Shown in pieces: positions 36,103-46,162 of a DNA stretch of 64,000 bases (the stretch's first letter is position 1; the number at the start of each line of letters is the position of its first letter). The stretch covers positions 1 to 64,000 of the forward strand of contig JAVDPD010000024.1 of the NCBI GenBank assembly GCA_031296935.1, read 5' to 3'. A model generated the notes under the pieces. The model was not told the DNA's origin. It ran no database searches and was given only the letters and a program-made list of their open reading frames with translations. The position numbers and the translations under genes are program-made. The stretch is from Cerasicoccus maritimus (GTDB lineage Bacteria > Verrucomicrobiota > Verrucomicrobiia > Opitutales > Cerasicoccaceae).

Positions 36103-37374
36103 TTAGGTGAGGTTTTGAATGATGGAGATAATCGGCAGGAACAGCGCGATAACGATGGTGCCGACGATGACCGCGAGGAAGATAATCATGATTGGCTCGA
36201 TGATGGAGGTGATCGAGTTCACGGCGTTGTCCACGTCTTCGTCGTAGTTGTCCGCAATGCGGTTAAGCATTTCGGCGAGCTCACCAGTTTCTTCACCGAC
36301 GTCGATCATACTGGTGACCATGGTTGGGAAGATCTTCTGCTGCTCGAGCGGGGTGGCGAGGCTTTCACCGTCACGCACGCGGTCGTGCACCTTGTTGAGC
36401 GCCGCGGCGATGCGGCTGTTGCCGATGACGTCGCGGGTAATATTCAAGGATTGCAGGATCGGCACACCGGAAGAGAGCAGGGTGCCGAAGGTGCGGGTAA
36501 AGCGGGAGATCGCGGCCTTGCTGACGAGCTCACCCACCTTTGGAGTGTTGAGCGCGAGCCAGTCTTTGGCTTTTTGCCCGGGACCGGTGCCGATCAGGAA
36601 GCGGAAGACAAAGAAGAGGACGACGAACGCGCCGAACTTGATAAGGCCGTCCACGAAGCCCGTGGGCTTCACCAGGTTACCTGCGCCAATAACGAATTCC
36701 GTCAACGCTGGCATAGATTTGCCCTTGAGCATCGTTTCGAAAATTTCCTGGAACTTCGGCACGATGAACATGAGCAGACCCATCACAATGATGAACGCGA
36801 CCGAGATAATAACGATCGGGTAAATCATGGCGGACTTGATCTTCTTGCGGGTCTTCAGGTCCTTTTCCATGAATTTCGCCAAACGGGTCAGCACGACGTC
36901 AAGCACGCCACCAGCCTCACCGGCCTTGATCATGTTGACGAAGAGTGGCTTGAAAATCTTGGGGTGCTGGGCGAGGCCGTCCGAGAAGTTGTTACCAGAG
37001 CGGACGTTGTCGGCAATTTGCACGAGCACGTCCTTAAAGCGCGGATTCTTCTCCTGTCGAATCATCACCTCAAGGCTACGCAGCAGTGGCAGGCCTGCTT
37101 GGAGCAGGGTGGCCATCTGGCGGGTGAAGATTGTGAGCTCTTCCTGATTGATCACAGCGCCGAAGCTAAAGCCGCCCCCCTTCTTTCCACTGCTTTGGGA
37201 GGCGCTGGTGGCTCGACGGGACTTTTTTCCTGAGTCGGCTTGCTTGGAAATGTTGCTGACCATCAGCCCCATACCCGAAAGCTTGCTCTGTGCATCATCT
37301 TCAGAGGCTGCGTCGATAGAGCCAGTTTTTTGTTTTCCGGATGGATCGATTGCGGTGTAGCTGAATTTGGCCAT
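36103..37374 (-). CDS. pilC: type IV pilus / type II secretion inner-membrane platform protein (PilC/GspF)
   Basis: A 423-residue inner-membrane protein that couples the cytoplasmic ATPases to pilin assembly. Two T2SSF repeats are visible at about 75-195 and 275-400, the first opening with [22 protein letters not shown] and the second with [21 protein letters not shown]. About three transmembrane helices lie at 195-220, 243-263 and 395-420. The N-terminus [19 protein letters not shown] is typical of PilC/GspF. Last gene of the four-gene cluster 42134 to 36103. Confidence 0.93.
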   Translation of the reverse strand: MAKFSYTAIDPSGKQKTGSIDAASEDDAQSKLSGMGLMVSNISKQADSGKKSRRATSASQSSGKKGGGFSFGAVINQEELTIFTRQMATLLQAGLPLLRSLEVMIRQEKNPRFKDVLVQIADNVRSGNNFSDGLAQHPKIFKPLFVNMIKAGEAGGVLDVVLTRLAKFMEKDLKTRKKIKSAMIYPIVIISVAFIIVMGLLMFIVPKFQEIFETMLKGKSMPALTEFVIGAGNLVKPTGFVDGLIKFGAFVVLFFVFRFLIGTGPGQKAKDWLALNTPKVGELVSKAAISRFTRTFGTLLSSGVPILQSLNITRDVIGNSRIAAALNKVHDRVRDGESLATPLEQQKIFPTMVTSMIDVGEETGELAEMLNRIADNYDEDVDNAVNSITSIIEPIMIIFLAVIVGTIVIALFLPIISIIQNLT

Positions 37375-37442
37375 GGGGTCTTAAGCAGGTGTCAGATATT
37401 AGAAAGCGTTTAAATTGCGGTTCAGGTGAAGAAGAGACAATG

Positions 37443-37473
37443 CAAATTTACGCGTTTGAGGCGCGTAAATTTG
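37443..37473. repeat. hairpin between the second PilB gene and pilC
   Basis: Perfect 12-bp inverted repeat CAAATTTACGCG (37443-37454) and CGCGTAAATTTG (37462-37473), loop 7. It lies in the 121-base gap between the two cluster genes. The half-sites resemble the TTTACGCG part of the LacI operator at 54-62 kb, but the 7-base gap makes it unlike those sites. It may adjust pilC expression as an intergenic stem-loop. Confidence 0.45.
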
Positions 37474-37495
37474 GAAAATGCGGCATTTCGGGCCG

Positions 37496-39190
37496 TTAGG
37501 TATACTTTAACACTTCCTCGATGGTGGTTGCGCCGTCAAAAATTGCACGTAGCCCATCATCGCGCAAAGTGCGCATCCCTTGTTCTAGGGCTTTTTGCTT
37601 CAGCACGAGTGTTGGCGCCTTCTCAGTGATGAGGTCGCGGATGCTGTCAGTGATCATCATCATCTCAAAGAGACCTTGACGACCGCGGTAACCGGTTTGG
37701 CTACACTCGGCGCAACCCTTGCCGTAGTAGAATTGCTTGTCGGCGATTTCAAGCGGGTCGATGCCGAGGACGTCGATCAGCTCGGCGTCGGGCTCGTAGG
37801 CGGTGCGGCAGCTAGGGCAGATGCGGCGCACGAGGCGCTGGCCAAGGACGCCTTCGAGCGAGGCGGAAATGAGGAACGGCTCGAGGCCCATGTCGATCAT
37901 ACGGGTCACGGCGCCGGGGGCGTCGTTGGTGTGGAGCGTGGAGAGCACCACGTGACCAGTGAGCGATGCCTGCACCGCGATCTGGGCGGTTTCGAGGTCA
38001 CGAATCTCACCGACCATGATCTTGTCCGGGTCTTGACGCAGGAAGGAGCGCAGCGTGGCGGCGAAGTTGAGGCCCACTGCGTGGTTAATGGCCACCTGCA
38101 TGATGCCGTCGATCTCGTACTCCACGGGGTCTTCGGCGGTGAGGATCTTGGTGTCGACCTTGTTCACTTCGCGCAGCGCGGAGTAAAGCGTGGTCGTCTT
38201 GCCAGAACCGGTCGGGCCAGTGACAATGAAAATGCCGTTCGGGCGGGCCACCAAGCCACGGATCGACTGCATGATGTCGTCCGGCATGGAGAGATTTTCC
38301 AGGTCGAGGTTGACCACGGACTTGTCCAGAACGCGCAAAACCACCGATTCGCCGAACTGCGTGGGCAGGGTCGATACGCGAAGGTCAACCGGGCGGCCGG
38401 CGATGGTCATTTTAATACGACCGTCCTGCGGGATACGGCGCTCCGCGATATTCAGGCTGGAAAGCACCTTGATACGGGAAATGACCGGGATCGCCAGGTT
38501 GGAGGGCGGGGGGGCCATTTCATACAGCGCGCCGTCAATACGGTAACGGATGCGGAACTGCGTTTCGAAGGGCTCAAAGTGGATGTCGGACGCCTTGTCG
38601 CGGATGGCCTGCTGGAGCACGAGGTTCACGAAACGAATAATCGGCGTTTCGTTGGCCATGTTGGTTAGCTCGCTGGCGGAGATTTCGCCGCTGGTGTCGA
38701 TCTCCGCTTCGGAGGAGCGGATTTCGTCGAGCAGGTCGTCGATGGAGGAGTCTTCGCTGCCGTAGTGCTGGACAATGAGGTTATCCAGGCTATCGGGATC
38801 GGTGACGACGAGGTTGACGTCCTTGCTGAGTGAGAACGTGAGGTCGTCAATGATGCTATTGTTAAAGGGGTCTTTGGCGAGGAGGTCGATGGAGTGGTCG
38901 TCCACGCGCAGCGGGAGCACGGCATACATGCGGGCCACGGACGGCTTCACGGACTCCACGATGTCCTGTTCGATGCGCTCGGGGAGCGTGTCCAGGTATT
39001 CGTATTGCAGGTAGTCGGCGACGAGCTGGAGCAACTCTTCGCGCTGGATGAGCTCGGAGTCGATGGCTTCCTCGGCGAGGGCCTTGCCAGTGTTGATGTG
39101 CGCCTGGTTCAGGTCGTCCAGTTGGGGGGCGTCGATCAGGTCGCTCTCCTGCAGGATCTCGTAAATGGTGTCGTTGTGGTCTTCAAACAT
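37496..39190 (-). CDS. GspE/PilB-type secretion ATPase (second copy)
   Basis: A 564-residue hexameric ATPase. The N-terminal GspE-N domain (about 1-150) is followed by the ATPase core: Walker [18 protein letters not shown] (near 320), TAEDPVEYE, Walker [17 protein letters not shown] with the His box [18 protein letters not shown], and a zinc-type pair of cysteine motifs, CPSC near 465 and CAEC near 497, as in PilB/GspE. It powers pilus extension or pseudopilus assembly. A close relative is encoded at 40401-42134 with pilT between them. Confidence 0.93.
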   Translation of the reverse strand: MFEDHNDTIYEILQESDLIDAPQLDDLNQAHINTGKALAEEAIDSELIQREELLQLVADYLQYEYLDTLPERIEQDIVESVKPSVARMYAVLPLRVDDHSIDLLAKDPFNNSIIDDLTFSLSKDVNLVVTDPDSLDNLIVQHYGSEDSSIDDLLDEIRSSEAEIDTSGEISASELTNMANETPIIRFVNLVLQQAIRDKASDIHFEPFETQFRIRYRIDGALYEMAPPPSNLAIPVISRIKVLSSLNIAERRIPQDGRIKMTIAGRPVDLRVSTLPTQFGESVVLRVLDKSVVNLDLENLSMPDDIMQSIRGLVARPNGIFIVTGPTGSGKTTTLYSALREVNKVDTKILTAEDPVEYEIDGIMQVAINHAVGLNFAATLRSFLRQDPDKIMVGEIRDLETAQIAVQASLTGHVVLSTLHTNDAPGAVTRMIDMGLEPFLISASLEGVLGQRLVRRICPSCRTAYEPDAELIDVLGIDPLEIADKQFYYGKGCAECSQTGYRGRQGLFEMMMITDSIRDLITEKAPTLVLKQKALEQGMRTLRDDGLRAIFDGATTIEEVLKYT

Positions 39191-39214
39191 GGGTAAGCAA
39201 CAAAAGAGGCGATG

Positions 39215-40291
39215 TTAACGTTGCTGCGCGGCCATTGAGGCGACTTTCTGGCGCATTTCGTCGGGCAATTGAGATTTTTCGATGCAGGTTTCGCCCGTAA
39301 TGAACCCGCGGTTGAAAAGGCTGAGGAGGTGGGCGTCGAGGGAGATCATTCCCAGGTTGGCCCCCGTTTGGATGTCGGAATTGATGCGGTAGGTCTTGTT
39401 TTCGCGGATGAGCGCGGAAATCGAGTCCGTGGTGACCATGATTTCGTAGCTGGCGATGCGGCCACCGCCAATTTTTCGGCAGAGCACCTGCGAAATGACC
39501 GAAACGATGGACGAGGCTAACTGCGTGCGGATCTGGTCCTTGGTTTCGGCCGGGAAGGCGTCGACAATACGGTCAACCGTGCGCGCGGCCCCGGTGGTGT
39601 GCAGGGTGCCGAAGACGAGGTGACCAGTTTCCGCCGCGGAGACCGCCGCTTCAATGGTCTCCAGGTCGCGCATTTCCCCGACGAGAATGATGTCCGGGTC
39701 TTGGCGAAGTGCGCCGCGGATGGCGTCGGCAAAACTGGGCACGTCCACGCCGACTTCGCGCTGGGTGACGATGCAGCGTTTGTGGTCGTGGTAGTATTCG
39801 ATCGGGTCTTCGATCGTGATAATGTGGCCGTCGATGTTCTCGTTGATCCAGTTGATCATCGAGGCCAGCGTGGTGGACTTACCGGAGCCGGTCGGGCCGG
39901 TCACGAGGATGAGTCCGCGCGGGCGGGTGAGGAGGTCTTTTACTTTGTCGGGCAGGCCAATCTCACGCAGGCCGAACAGCTTGTTCGGAATTTGGCGGAG
40001 CACCATGCCGTAGTTGCCCTTGGCTTTCATGACCGACACGCGGAAGCGCGCCTTGTCCATAAAGGCAAAACCGAAGTCGGCGCCACCAATGGTTTTGAGC
40101 TTTTGCTGGTGGGCGTCCGAAGTGATGGCCTCCATGAGCGCCTCGGTGTCTTGAGGCTCCAGGTCGGGGCCATCGACGGGCACCATCGAGCCGCCAGTGC
40201 GCAGGGTGGGGGGCTGGCCGACTTGAATGTGGAGGTCCGATGCGCCTTCGTCGCACATCAGATTGAGCAATTCATTCATTTCGTAGCTCAT
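39215..40291 (-). CDS. pilT: type IV pilus twitching motility ATPase PilT
   Basis: A 358-residue retraction ATPase. Walker [18 protein letters not shown] near 133, [23 protein letters not shown], Walker [26 protein letters not shown] and [17 protein letters not shown] are textbook PilT features; it lacks the CxxC motifs and long N-terminus of PilB. It depolymerises pili to give retraction. It starts at ATG 40289-40291 and follows the first PilB-type gene after 109 bases; the second follows after 24. The N-terminal half begins [18 protein letters not shown], as in PilT. Confidence 0.94.
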   Translation of the reverse strand: MSYEMNELLNLMCDEGASDLHIQVGQPPTLRTGGSMVPVDGPDLEPQDTEALMEAITSDAHQQKLKTIGGADFGFAFMDKARFRVSVMKAKGNYGMVLRQIPNKLFGLREIGLPDKVKDLLTRPRGLILVTGPTGSGKSTTLASMINWINENIDGHIITIEDPIEYYHDHKRCIVTQREVGVDVPSFADAIRGALRQDPDIILVGEMRDLETIEAAVSAAETGHLVFGTLHTTGAARTVDRIVDAFPAETKDQIRTQLASSIVSVISQVLCRKIGGGRIASYEIMVTTDSISALIRENKTYRINSDIQTGANLGMISLDAHLLSLFNRGFITGETCIEKSQLPDEMRQKVASMAAQQR

Positions 40292-40303
40292 GGGCGTCCT
40301 TTG

Positions 40304-40398
40304 GAATTCAAAATTATAAATGCAAAATGCAAAAAATTAACCGTAGCCATTCTGGCGCCTGTTCTGTTTTTGAATTTTGAATTCTGCATTTTGCATTT
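40304..40398. repeat. AT-rich modular inverted repeats between pilT and the first pilB gene
   Basis: Two modules occur in each orientation: GAATTCAAAATT (40304-40315) and AAATGCAAAATGCA (40318-40331) on the left, then AATTTTGAATTC (40373-40384) and TGCATTTTGCATTT (40385-40398) on the right. Both are exact reverse complements but in the swapped order. They fill most of the 109-base gap. No coding potential; a recombination scar or structured leader is possible. Confidence 0.5.
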
Positions 40399-40400
40399 CT

Positions 40401-42134
40401 TTAGCTCATGTCGCCCACGGTCACGTGGAGGACTTCCTCAATGGTGGTCATGCCCGCGGCGACCTTGCGGAAGCCGTCCTCGCGCATGGAACGCATGCCT
40501 GCTTCGCGCGCTTTGGTGCGCAGCTCCACGAGGTTGCGGCCTTCGTAAATCATCTGCTGAACTTCCTCGGTGACGACGAAGAACTCGAAGATGCCCATAC
40601 GGCCCTTGCAGCCAGTGTGGTTACACTTCGGGCAACCTTCGCCGTGGAAGAACTCAATCTCGCTGAGCTGCTGCTCGGGGATGCCCATGGCGTTGACTTC
40701 ATGGACTTCCGGCAGATATGGCTTCTTGCAGTTCAGGCAAATGCGGCGCACGAGGCGCTGGGCCAATGCACCGCGCAGAGCGGCTGAAATCAGGAACGGC
40801 TTCACGCCAATATTCTGCAAGCGGGTCACGGCGCTCGGCGCATCGTTGGTGTGCAGGGTGGAGAATACCATGTGGCCGGTCAGCGACGCGTTAATCGCGA
40901 TTTCCGCCGTTTCCAAGTCACGAATTTCCCCGACCATGATGATATTCGGCGCTTGGCGGAGCATTGAGCGCAGCGCTGCGGCGAAGGTCATGCCCACGTC
41001 CTTGCGGACTTGCACCTGGTTGATGCCCGTCATCTGATACTCAACCGGGTCTTCCACCGTGATGATCTTGCGGTCCGGGTGGTTGACGTAATTCAGTGCG
41101 GAATAAAGCGTGGTCGACTTACCCGAACCGGTTGGCCCGGTGACCAGGAACACGCCGTCTGGCATCGCGATGATCTTCTCGAAATTGGCTTGGTCGTCCG
41201 AGAAGAAACCTAGCTGCGGCAAGCCGAGGTTCAGGCCTTCCTTGTCAAGAATACGCATGACGATGGACTCGCCGTAAACCGTGGGCAGCACGGACACGCG
41301 AAGGTCGATTTCCTTGCCCGAGGCGCGCATTTGAATACGACCATCCTGCGGGATGCGTTTTTCGGCGATGGACACGTTGGCCATCAGCTTGATGCGGGAA
41401 ATAATGGCAGGCTGTAGGCGCTTGGGCGGGTTTTCCACCTCCACCAGACGCCCGTCAATGCGGTAGCGGACGCGGAAACGCTTTTCCAGCGGCTCCATAT
41501 GGATGTCCGACCCGCGACGCTTGATGGCCTCCGTGATGATCATGTGCACATAGCGGATGATCGGCGCGGCCTCTTCGTCGGTGTTGTCCTCATCGCCGGT
41601 GGGCAGCTCGACGTTTACATCGTCGTCGCCCAGCACGTCTTTGTAGAGGCTGTCCATGCCTTCGAGGCCAGATGCTTCGGGCGAATCGTAATAATTCTCG
41701 ATCGCCTTGGAGATTTGCTCCGGGGTCGTCAGGCGCGTGTTGACGCTCATTTTCAGCACGTGGCTGAGGGAGTCGATCGAGTCAACGTCGAGCGGGTCGC
41801 AGGTGGCGAGCTCCAGCGTGTTACCATCGACTTCAATCGGGAACACATGGTAGCGGGCTGCCATTTCGCGGCTGACCAGCTCCAGCGCTTCATGGGAAAC
41901 GCGGATGTCGTTCAAGTCGATGGTCTCCATGTTGAATTCCTCGGCGAGGGCTTCAACAATTTGTTGGTGAGAGCAGGTGCCGCTGGCCACGATCATCTCA
42001 ATGGCTTCGCCATCAAGGTTTTCGGGTGGCTCTTCTTGGGCGCCAGCTTCGGCCAACGCCTGGTCGACGGTGTCCGCGTCCACGAGGCCGCGGTCCTGCA
42101 TGAGTTGGAGAACAAAATCGTCAGCGGAAGTCAC
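40401..42134 (-). CDS. pilB: GspE/PilB-type secretion ATPase (first copy)
   Basis: A 577-residue extension ATPase. N-terminal domain about 1-160, then Walker [21 protein letters not shown] near 330, TVEDPVEYQ, Walker [18 protein letters not shown], His box [17 protein letters not shown] and the cysteine pairs CLNC near 476 and [11 protein letters not shown] near 516. First gene of the cluster. The start appears to be GTG at 42132-42134, with no convincing RBS and no better in-frame ATG. Whether it or the copy at 37496-39190 is the true PilB cannot be decided by eye. Confidence 0.93.
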   Translation of the reverse strand: MTSADDFVLQLMQDRGLVDADTVDQALAEAGAQEEPPENLDGEAIEMIVASGTCSHQQIVEALAEEFNMETIDLNDIRVSHEALELVSREMAARYHVFPIEVDGNTLELATCDPLDVDSIDSLSHVLKMSVNTRLTTPEQISKAIENYYDSPEASGLEGMDSLYKDVLGDDDVNVELPTGDEDNTDEEAAPIIRYVHMIITEAIKRRGSDIHMEPLEKRFRVRYRIDGRLVEVENPPKRLQPAIISRIKLMANVSIAEKRIPQDGRIQMRASGKEIDLRVSVLPTVYGESIVMRILDKEGLNLGLPQLGFFSDDQANFEKIIAMPDGVFLVTGPTGSGKSTTLYSALNYVNHPDRKIITVEDPVEYQMTGINQVQVRKDVGMTFAAALRSMLRQAPNIIMVGEIRDLETAEIAINASLTGHMVFSTLHTNDAPSAVTRLQNIGVKPFLISAALRGALAQRLVRRICLNCKKPYLPEVHEVNAMGIPEQQLSEIEFFHGEGCPKCNHTGCKGRMGIFEFFVVTEEVQQMIYEGRNLVELRTKAREAGMRSMREDGFRKVAAGMTTIEEVLHVTVGDMS

Positions 42135-42308
42135 AAGGTATAAGAGATTAAAGTCGTTGAAATGTTGGGCAAGCCCCGAAGTTTCTCCTTTACGGGCTTG
42201 GTGTAAAGGAGGAAATGCCCCGAAGTCCTTATCACTTGGCAGTTTCTAGCGCACGGGCAAAGTTGATATCAAGCTTCTACCCTAGATTTAAGCAGTGATC
42301 GGGATTAG

Positions 42309-42428
42309 GCGGAAGTCGGAGGACGGAGGTCGGATATCGGAAGTCAGCAATCGGTAGTTTGAAATTCAGATCAGATCGCCGATCTCCGACTTCCGACCTC
42401 AGATTACAGACCTCCGCCCTCCGTCTTC
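42309..42428. repeat. degenerate GGAAGTCGG-type repeat and its inverse
   Basis: The left part (42309-42352) is made of imperfect GGAAGTCGG/GGAGGTCGG units and the right part (42380-42428) of the reverse complements CCGACTTCC/CCGACCTC, separated by a short spacer. It fills the gap before the NUDIX gene and can fold back as an imperfect long hairpin. The preceding part (42140-42300) holds nothing recognised. Confidence 0.45.
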
Positions 42429-42923
42429 TCACGCTCCCTTCAAAACCGCCGCTAAGCGATCAACCAGCGGCCATTGAGATTCCTTAAGCCGGCGCTTGGC
42501 CTCGGCGACGGGGACCATTTCCGCACGGTCCACCTCCGGAATCAGCATCCTTTTGCCGGATTTGGGCGGCCATTCGATGGCGATTTCGTTGCTGACGGGC
42601 ACACGGCCCTCGGCCCAATCCCCGCGAAACGCCCAGGCGTGCACCACCTTGCCGCCTTTTTGCGTAATGGTGTCCAGCGGCCAGAAAATGACGTTACAGT
42701 CACTCGCTGCCGGTGGTTCGAGCCCGGTTTCTTCGAAAAACTCCCGTCGAGCGACTTCAAGCAGGTCGGTTTCGTCCTTTTCGGGCTCCCCCTTGGGGAT
42801 CGACCAATGGCCGGCGTCTTTCTTTTGAAAATACGGCCCACCAGGGTGCGCCACGAGCACGCGCAGCTCGTCGCCCGAGTCGTCATACATGAGTAGTCCC
42901 GCAGAAATGCGCTTTTTCGCCAT
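42429..42923 (-). CDS. NUDIX hydrolase
   Basis: A 164-residue pyrophosphohydrolase. The Nudix box is GEPEKDETDLLEVARREFFEETGL (about 46-69): G-x5-E-x7-REx-x-EExG is intact. MAKKRISAGLLMYDDSGDELRVLVAHPGGP followed by HWSIPKGEPE fits the bis(nucleoside)-tetraphosphatase or house-cleaning subfamilies. The substrate is a nucleoside diphosphate linked to some group; which one is unknown. Its start ATG at 42921-42923 shares one base with the stop of the previous gene (TAATG), so it is the last gene of an operon. Confidence 0.92.
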   Translation of the reverse strand: MAKKRISAGLLMYDDSGDELRVLVAHPGGPYFQKKDAGHWSIPKGEPEKDETDLLEVARREFFEETGLEPPAASDCNVIFWPLDTITQKGGKVVHAWAFRGDWAEGRVPVSNEIAIEWPPKSGKRMLIPEVDRAEMVPVAEAKRRLKESQWPLVDRLAAVLKGA

Positions 42924-44284
42924 TACTCCGCACGTTCAAACGTCCGCGGCTCCAGGTCAAAGCGAATGTGATAGGTCGGCTCTTCTTGGTATCGCTCGGC
43001 GATGAATTTGGATTTGGCTTGGCTGTCTGGATCGTCGAGGCGCGATGGATATGAATTGCCGCCGTTGTCGATGAAATCGATGCCCACAGAATACAGAACC
43101 GCCCGTTCTGCATCGTAACGGATGGGCTGGCCATCAAACGGGTCCGCCGGGATGCTTGGAATGTATGCGGGGACGAGGTCACTCAGTTTTGTTGGCAGGC
43201 TTTGATGGTCCATTTGGTAGAGGCGCAGCGCGGCGAGCAGGTAAGTGACGCGGGATACCAGTTCGATTTTGTAGAGGTTCCTGGTGGCGCCATCCAGTGT
43301 GGGGATGCAGAGGAGCAGCGCGATGTGTCCGGTGATGTTGGAATCGAGATATTTCGTCAGCGTGTCTTGTGACTTTTTATCGGCGAGTTGCTGTAGGCGC
43401 TCCATTGCTGGATACTCATGGTCCTTGAGGGGAAGGCTTAGCTGTTGCTGGTGCTCGAGGAAGATCTGGTAAGCCCAATTGATGGTGGCGTTGGGTTTAT
43501 ATAGAGCTGATGCGAGGGGCTTTAACGCCGTTTTCTCGCTGGATGCGGTGTCATAGATCGATGCTGGGTCTTGAGTGAGATCCGTGAAAGCGCCTTTCGC
43601 TAGTTGAAACTCGTAAGTTGCGCTATTGGCTGCGGCGGCAAGGAGTCGTCCATGTTCGGGATAATTTTTCAGGAACTCCGATAGGCTCTCACGCGAGAGC
43701 GGGTAGTTGCTGATTAAGTATTGGATCTCCTGCGAGGTAAAGTTGAGCATTCCAGCTGAGATGATCGTATTAAAAATGCCGCCCCCGGCTTGAGATAGCC
43801 TTTCGATTTTCGCCAATTGGTCTTGTAGTGTTTTCAACGCGGCGTCCGGATCGCCATCGATTGCTTGCTGGCGACTCTTGAGACAGACCGCAAAGTTATA
43901 CAGCGTCATTGTCTTCGTCTCGGTGAAGACCGTCTGAAGGTTTACCTTCTGATCGTAGAGGAAGAGTTCACGACCGAAGGCATCATCTATCAACTGAATG
44001 GTCGGCTCGTATTCTTGGAGCCGCGCAGCGAGCTCTACCTGGGGAAGGGCAGGATAGGCGACAAACGGGTTGACGTTGAGTCCGCTTATCGCGCTGAAAT
44101 CGTATTCGTCAGCAATCTCCTGTAGCCGCGTATATCCGTTGATCGACGCGTCCTTCGGGCCGATTTCGATGTCCATGCTGGAGTAGTCCAGTGGTGCTTC
44201 GTCGTGGGTTGCCCAGATGACAACGCCCGAGATGAGCATTAGCGCGCAGATGCCGAGAATGATGAGGGTGGAGCGAAGCTTCAT
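42923..44284 (-). CDS. membrane-anchored protein, paralogue 2 of tandem pair
   Basis: A 453-residue protein: one N-terminal helix (about 5-26, LIILGICALMLISGVVIWA), then THDEAPLDYSSMDIEIGPKD and a mainly helical body. The C-terminal part has PTKLSDLVPAYIPSIPADPF followed by DGQPIRYDAERAVLYSVG, which looks like the tail of GspG-type pseudopilins (P-L-x-x-L-V-P-x-x-I-P-x-D-P-F-x-G-x-P-x-x-Y, S-V-G-x-D). It lacks a prepilin leader. The gene overlaps its paralogue by four bases (ATGA, 44281-44284). Function unknown; likely an envelope protein. Confidence 0.7.
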   Translation of the reverse strand: MKLRSTLIILGICALMLISGVVIWATHDEAPLDYSSMDIEIGPKDASINGYTRLQEIADEYDFSAISGLNVNPFVAYPALPQVELAARLQEYEPTIQLIDDAFGRELFLYDQKVNLQTVFTETKTMTLYNFAVCLKSRQQAIDGDPDAALKTLQDQLAKIERLSQAGGGIFNTIISAGMLNFTSQEIQYLISNYPLSRESLSEFLKNYPEHGRLLAAAANSATYEFQLAKGAFTDLTQDPASIYDTASSEKTALKPLASALYKPNATINWAYQIFLEHQQQLSLPLKDHEYPAMERLQQLADKKSQDTLTKYLDSNITGHIALLLCIPTLDGATRNLYKIELVSRVTYLLAALRLYQMDHQSLPTKLSDLVPAYIPSIPADPFDGQPIRYDAERAVLYSVGIDFIDNGGNSYPSRLDDPDSQAKSKFIAERYQEEPTYHIRFDLEPRTFERAE

Positions 44285-45687
44285 GGTTGTTGTTCGGTCG
44301 GGGCTGGCTCGACGGGCGCACGTTCAAACGTCCGCGGCTCCAGGTCAAAGCGAATGTGGTAGGTGGGCTCTTCTTCGTCTTCCTCGGCTATTTCTTCATA
44401 GTCAATGGACTGCTCGTAATCGGGATGGGCGTAATCCAGGCGAGAGAGGTAGGCGCTACCGCCGTCGTCCACGCCATCCTCGCCAACTGAGTAAATGATC
44501 GCGCGCTTGGCGTCGTAGCGTAGCGGCTGGTCATCGTAGGGATCGAGCGGCACGGCGTCGATGTAATCCGGGACGAGTGCGTCCAGCGTGGGCGGCAGGG
44601 CGCCGTGTTCCATCTCGTAAAGCCTTATCGCGAGCATGAGGTAGACGTATTCGGACTCAATATCGCAATGGAGCAGGCGATATGGCATCTTGTCTATGAT
44701 GGGCAAGAGCATGCCGGCTGACATTTCGCCCACCACGTTGCCGCCGATTATCATCCGGGGGATGGAGCGTCTTTCAGGAAAGGCTTCAACGCGCTCATCA
44801 ACCGGTAGAGTGGTGTTTTTCAGTAACTGGTTGGAGTAAGCAAAAAAGATGTTTTTGGTGGTGTTCGGCTTGTAGACCAAAGAGATGAGTGCGTTTGGCA
44901 AGTATTCCAATTCGTCGATACAGTATTTCAGTCCTTGGGGATCATTCTCCAGCTGATCAAGCGAACTCATGGCTAATTGAAATTCCCATTTTATCGCGGC
45001 AGGTAAGCCATGGGTCAGTTGGCCGCGCAGCGGATAGTTTTGTAGTGCGTTTTTGAGGGCTGCCTTTGAGGGTTGGCTGTGAGATAGCAGGTAGGTGAGC
45101 TCCTCGTTCGTTAATCGTGCGCCGGCTGTGGCGGATAGCAAAATCACCAGACCGCCATGAGAATTGGCGAGGCGCTTGATTTCCTGGTCTAGTTGGAGAA
45201 GAGTTTCCAGGGCGCCATCGGGATCGCCGTTTATAGTCAGGAGTCGGGCTTTCAAGCAGTTGACTCTAACGTAGCTCAAGTATTCCCCGACGCCCTTGAT
45301 GTTGAAGTTGATATCGGGCGCTTCGTCGCTTTGAAAATGCTCAAGCGCGAATGCTTCTCGGATCGGTTCGTTATTACTTAGGTTGATGTCGACGAGCGTT
45401 TGCTGGTCGTCTTGATTCAATAGATAGGGCTCAAAGGCGAACGGCGAAAGCTCGGGAGGGCTGCCATCCTCCAAGCGTTCTTTTAGTTTGCTCATGTCAA
45501 ACTCCAGCGAATCGCCAATCTCCTGCAGCCGCGTATACCCGTTAACGGACGCGTCCTTCGGGCCGATCTCGATGGCCATGCTGGAGTAGTCCAGCGGCGC
45601 TTCGTCGTGGGTTGCCCAGATGACGATGCCCACGATGAGCATCAGCACGCAGATGCCGAGAATGATGAGGGTGGAGCGGAGCTTCAT
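44281..45687 (-). CDS. membrane-anchored protein, paralogue 1 of tandem pair
   Basis: A 468-residue protein whose first 60 residues are nearly the same as in the following gene (MKLRSTLIILGIC, EAPLDYSSM, EIGPKDAS, NGYTRLQEI) and whose last part repeats the GspG-like PPTLDALVPDYIDAVPLDPY and DDQPLRYDAKRAIIYSVGED. The ends EEPTYHIRFDLEPRTFERA are shared too, while the middle has diverged. This is a recent tandem duplication with fast divergence of the central helical region. The four-base overlap with the next gene implies coupled translation. Unknown function. Confidence 0.7.
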   Translation of the reverse strand: MKLRSTLIILGICVLMLIVGIVIWATHDEAPLDYSSMAIEIGPKDASVNGYTRLQEIGDSLEFDMSKLKERLEDGSPPELSPFAFEPYLLNQDDQQTLVDINLSNNEPIREAFALEHFQSDEAPDINFNIKGVGEYLSYVRVNCLKARLLTINGDPDGALETLLQLDQEIKRLANSHGGLVILLSATAGARLTNEELTYLLSHSQPSKAALKNALQNYPLRGQLTHGLPAAIKWEFQLAMSSLDQLENDPQGLKYCIDELEYLPNALISLVYKPNTTKNIFFAYSNQLLKNTTLPVDERVEAFPERRSIPRMIIGGNVVGEMSAGMLLPIIDKMPYRLLHCDIESEYVYLMLAIRLYEMEHGALPPTLDALVPDYIDAVPLDPYDDQPLRYDAKRAIIYSVGEDGVDDGGSAYLSRLDYAHPDYEQSIDYEEIAEEDEEEPTYHIRFDLEPRTFERAPVEPAPTEQQP

Positions 45688-45718
45688 GGGAGAGTGGTGT
45701 CAGGTGATGCGCAGTTGC

Positions 45719-46162
45719 TTAGCTGGCGGGAACTGGCGTTGCTGCATGGCGGCTTGCCGGGCGCAGAACTAGATACGCCTGCGCTAGCGCAATGAGCGCA
45801 ATCGGCAGGCATTGAGTCGCTGCTGTAGAATCAATTCCGCTGCCAGATTCTCCGAAGGCCTGTCTGGTCATGATGAAGGCATAGAAGATGATCAACCAGC
45901 AGAAGATGGCCACGGCGATTTTGGAGCGGAGGATCATGCGATAGGGGATCAACAGAAAAACGCCCAAGGCAAAGATTTGCACGGCCTCTAGTAGGTAGGT
46001 TATCTTATAGCTGAAATCGGACTCGATCTCGAGAAAGTTCTGGTGCATGCGCCAGCGCATCCAAGTTCCGACGACGACGAGCATTACTCCGAGCAACGCA
46101 CCCAAAGCACGAACGATGTCGCGCAGGGTTGGGAGGCGCAGGTTTTGATAATATTCAGCCAT
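45719..46162 (-). CDS. four-helix integral membrane protein
   Basis: A 147-residue protein with four hydrophobic segments (about 22-38, 55-75, 85-104, 112-135) and little soluble part. First gene of the group ahead of the tandem paralogues: its stop is 31 bases before the next start. I use ATG at 46160-46162; a TTG 42 bases upstream is in frame but weak. No family recognised; possibly a small integral helper of the following proteins. Confidence 0.6.
   Translation of the reverse strand: MAEYYQNLRLPTLRDIVRALGALLGVMLVVVGTWMRWRMHQNFLEIESDFSYKITYLLEAVQIFALGVFLLIPYRMILRSKIAVAIFCWLIIFYAFIMTRQAFGESGSGIDSTAATQCLPIALIALAQAYLVLRPASRHAATPVPAS

Noticed and set aside
37443..37473. Possible LacI operator (TTTACGCG half-sites)
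   Set aside because: The half-sites are 7 bases apart instead of adjacent, and the gene behind is pilC; kept only as a hairpin.
42140..42428. CRISPR-like array in the gap before the NUDIX gene
   Set aside because: Units are irregular, without constant repeat length or unique spacers.
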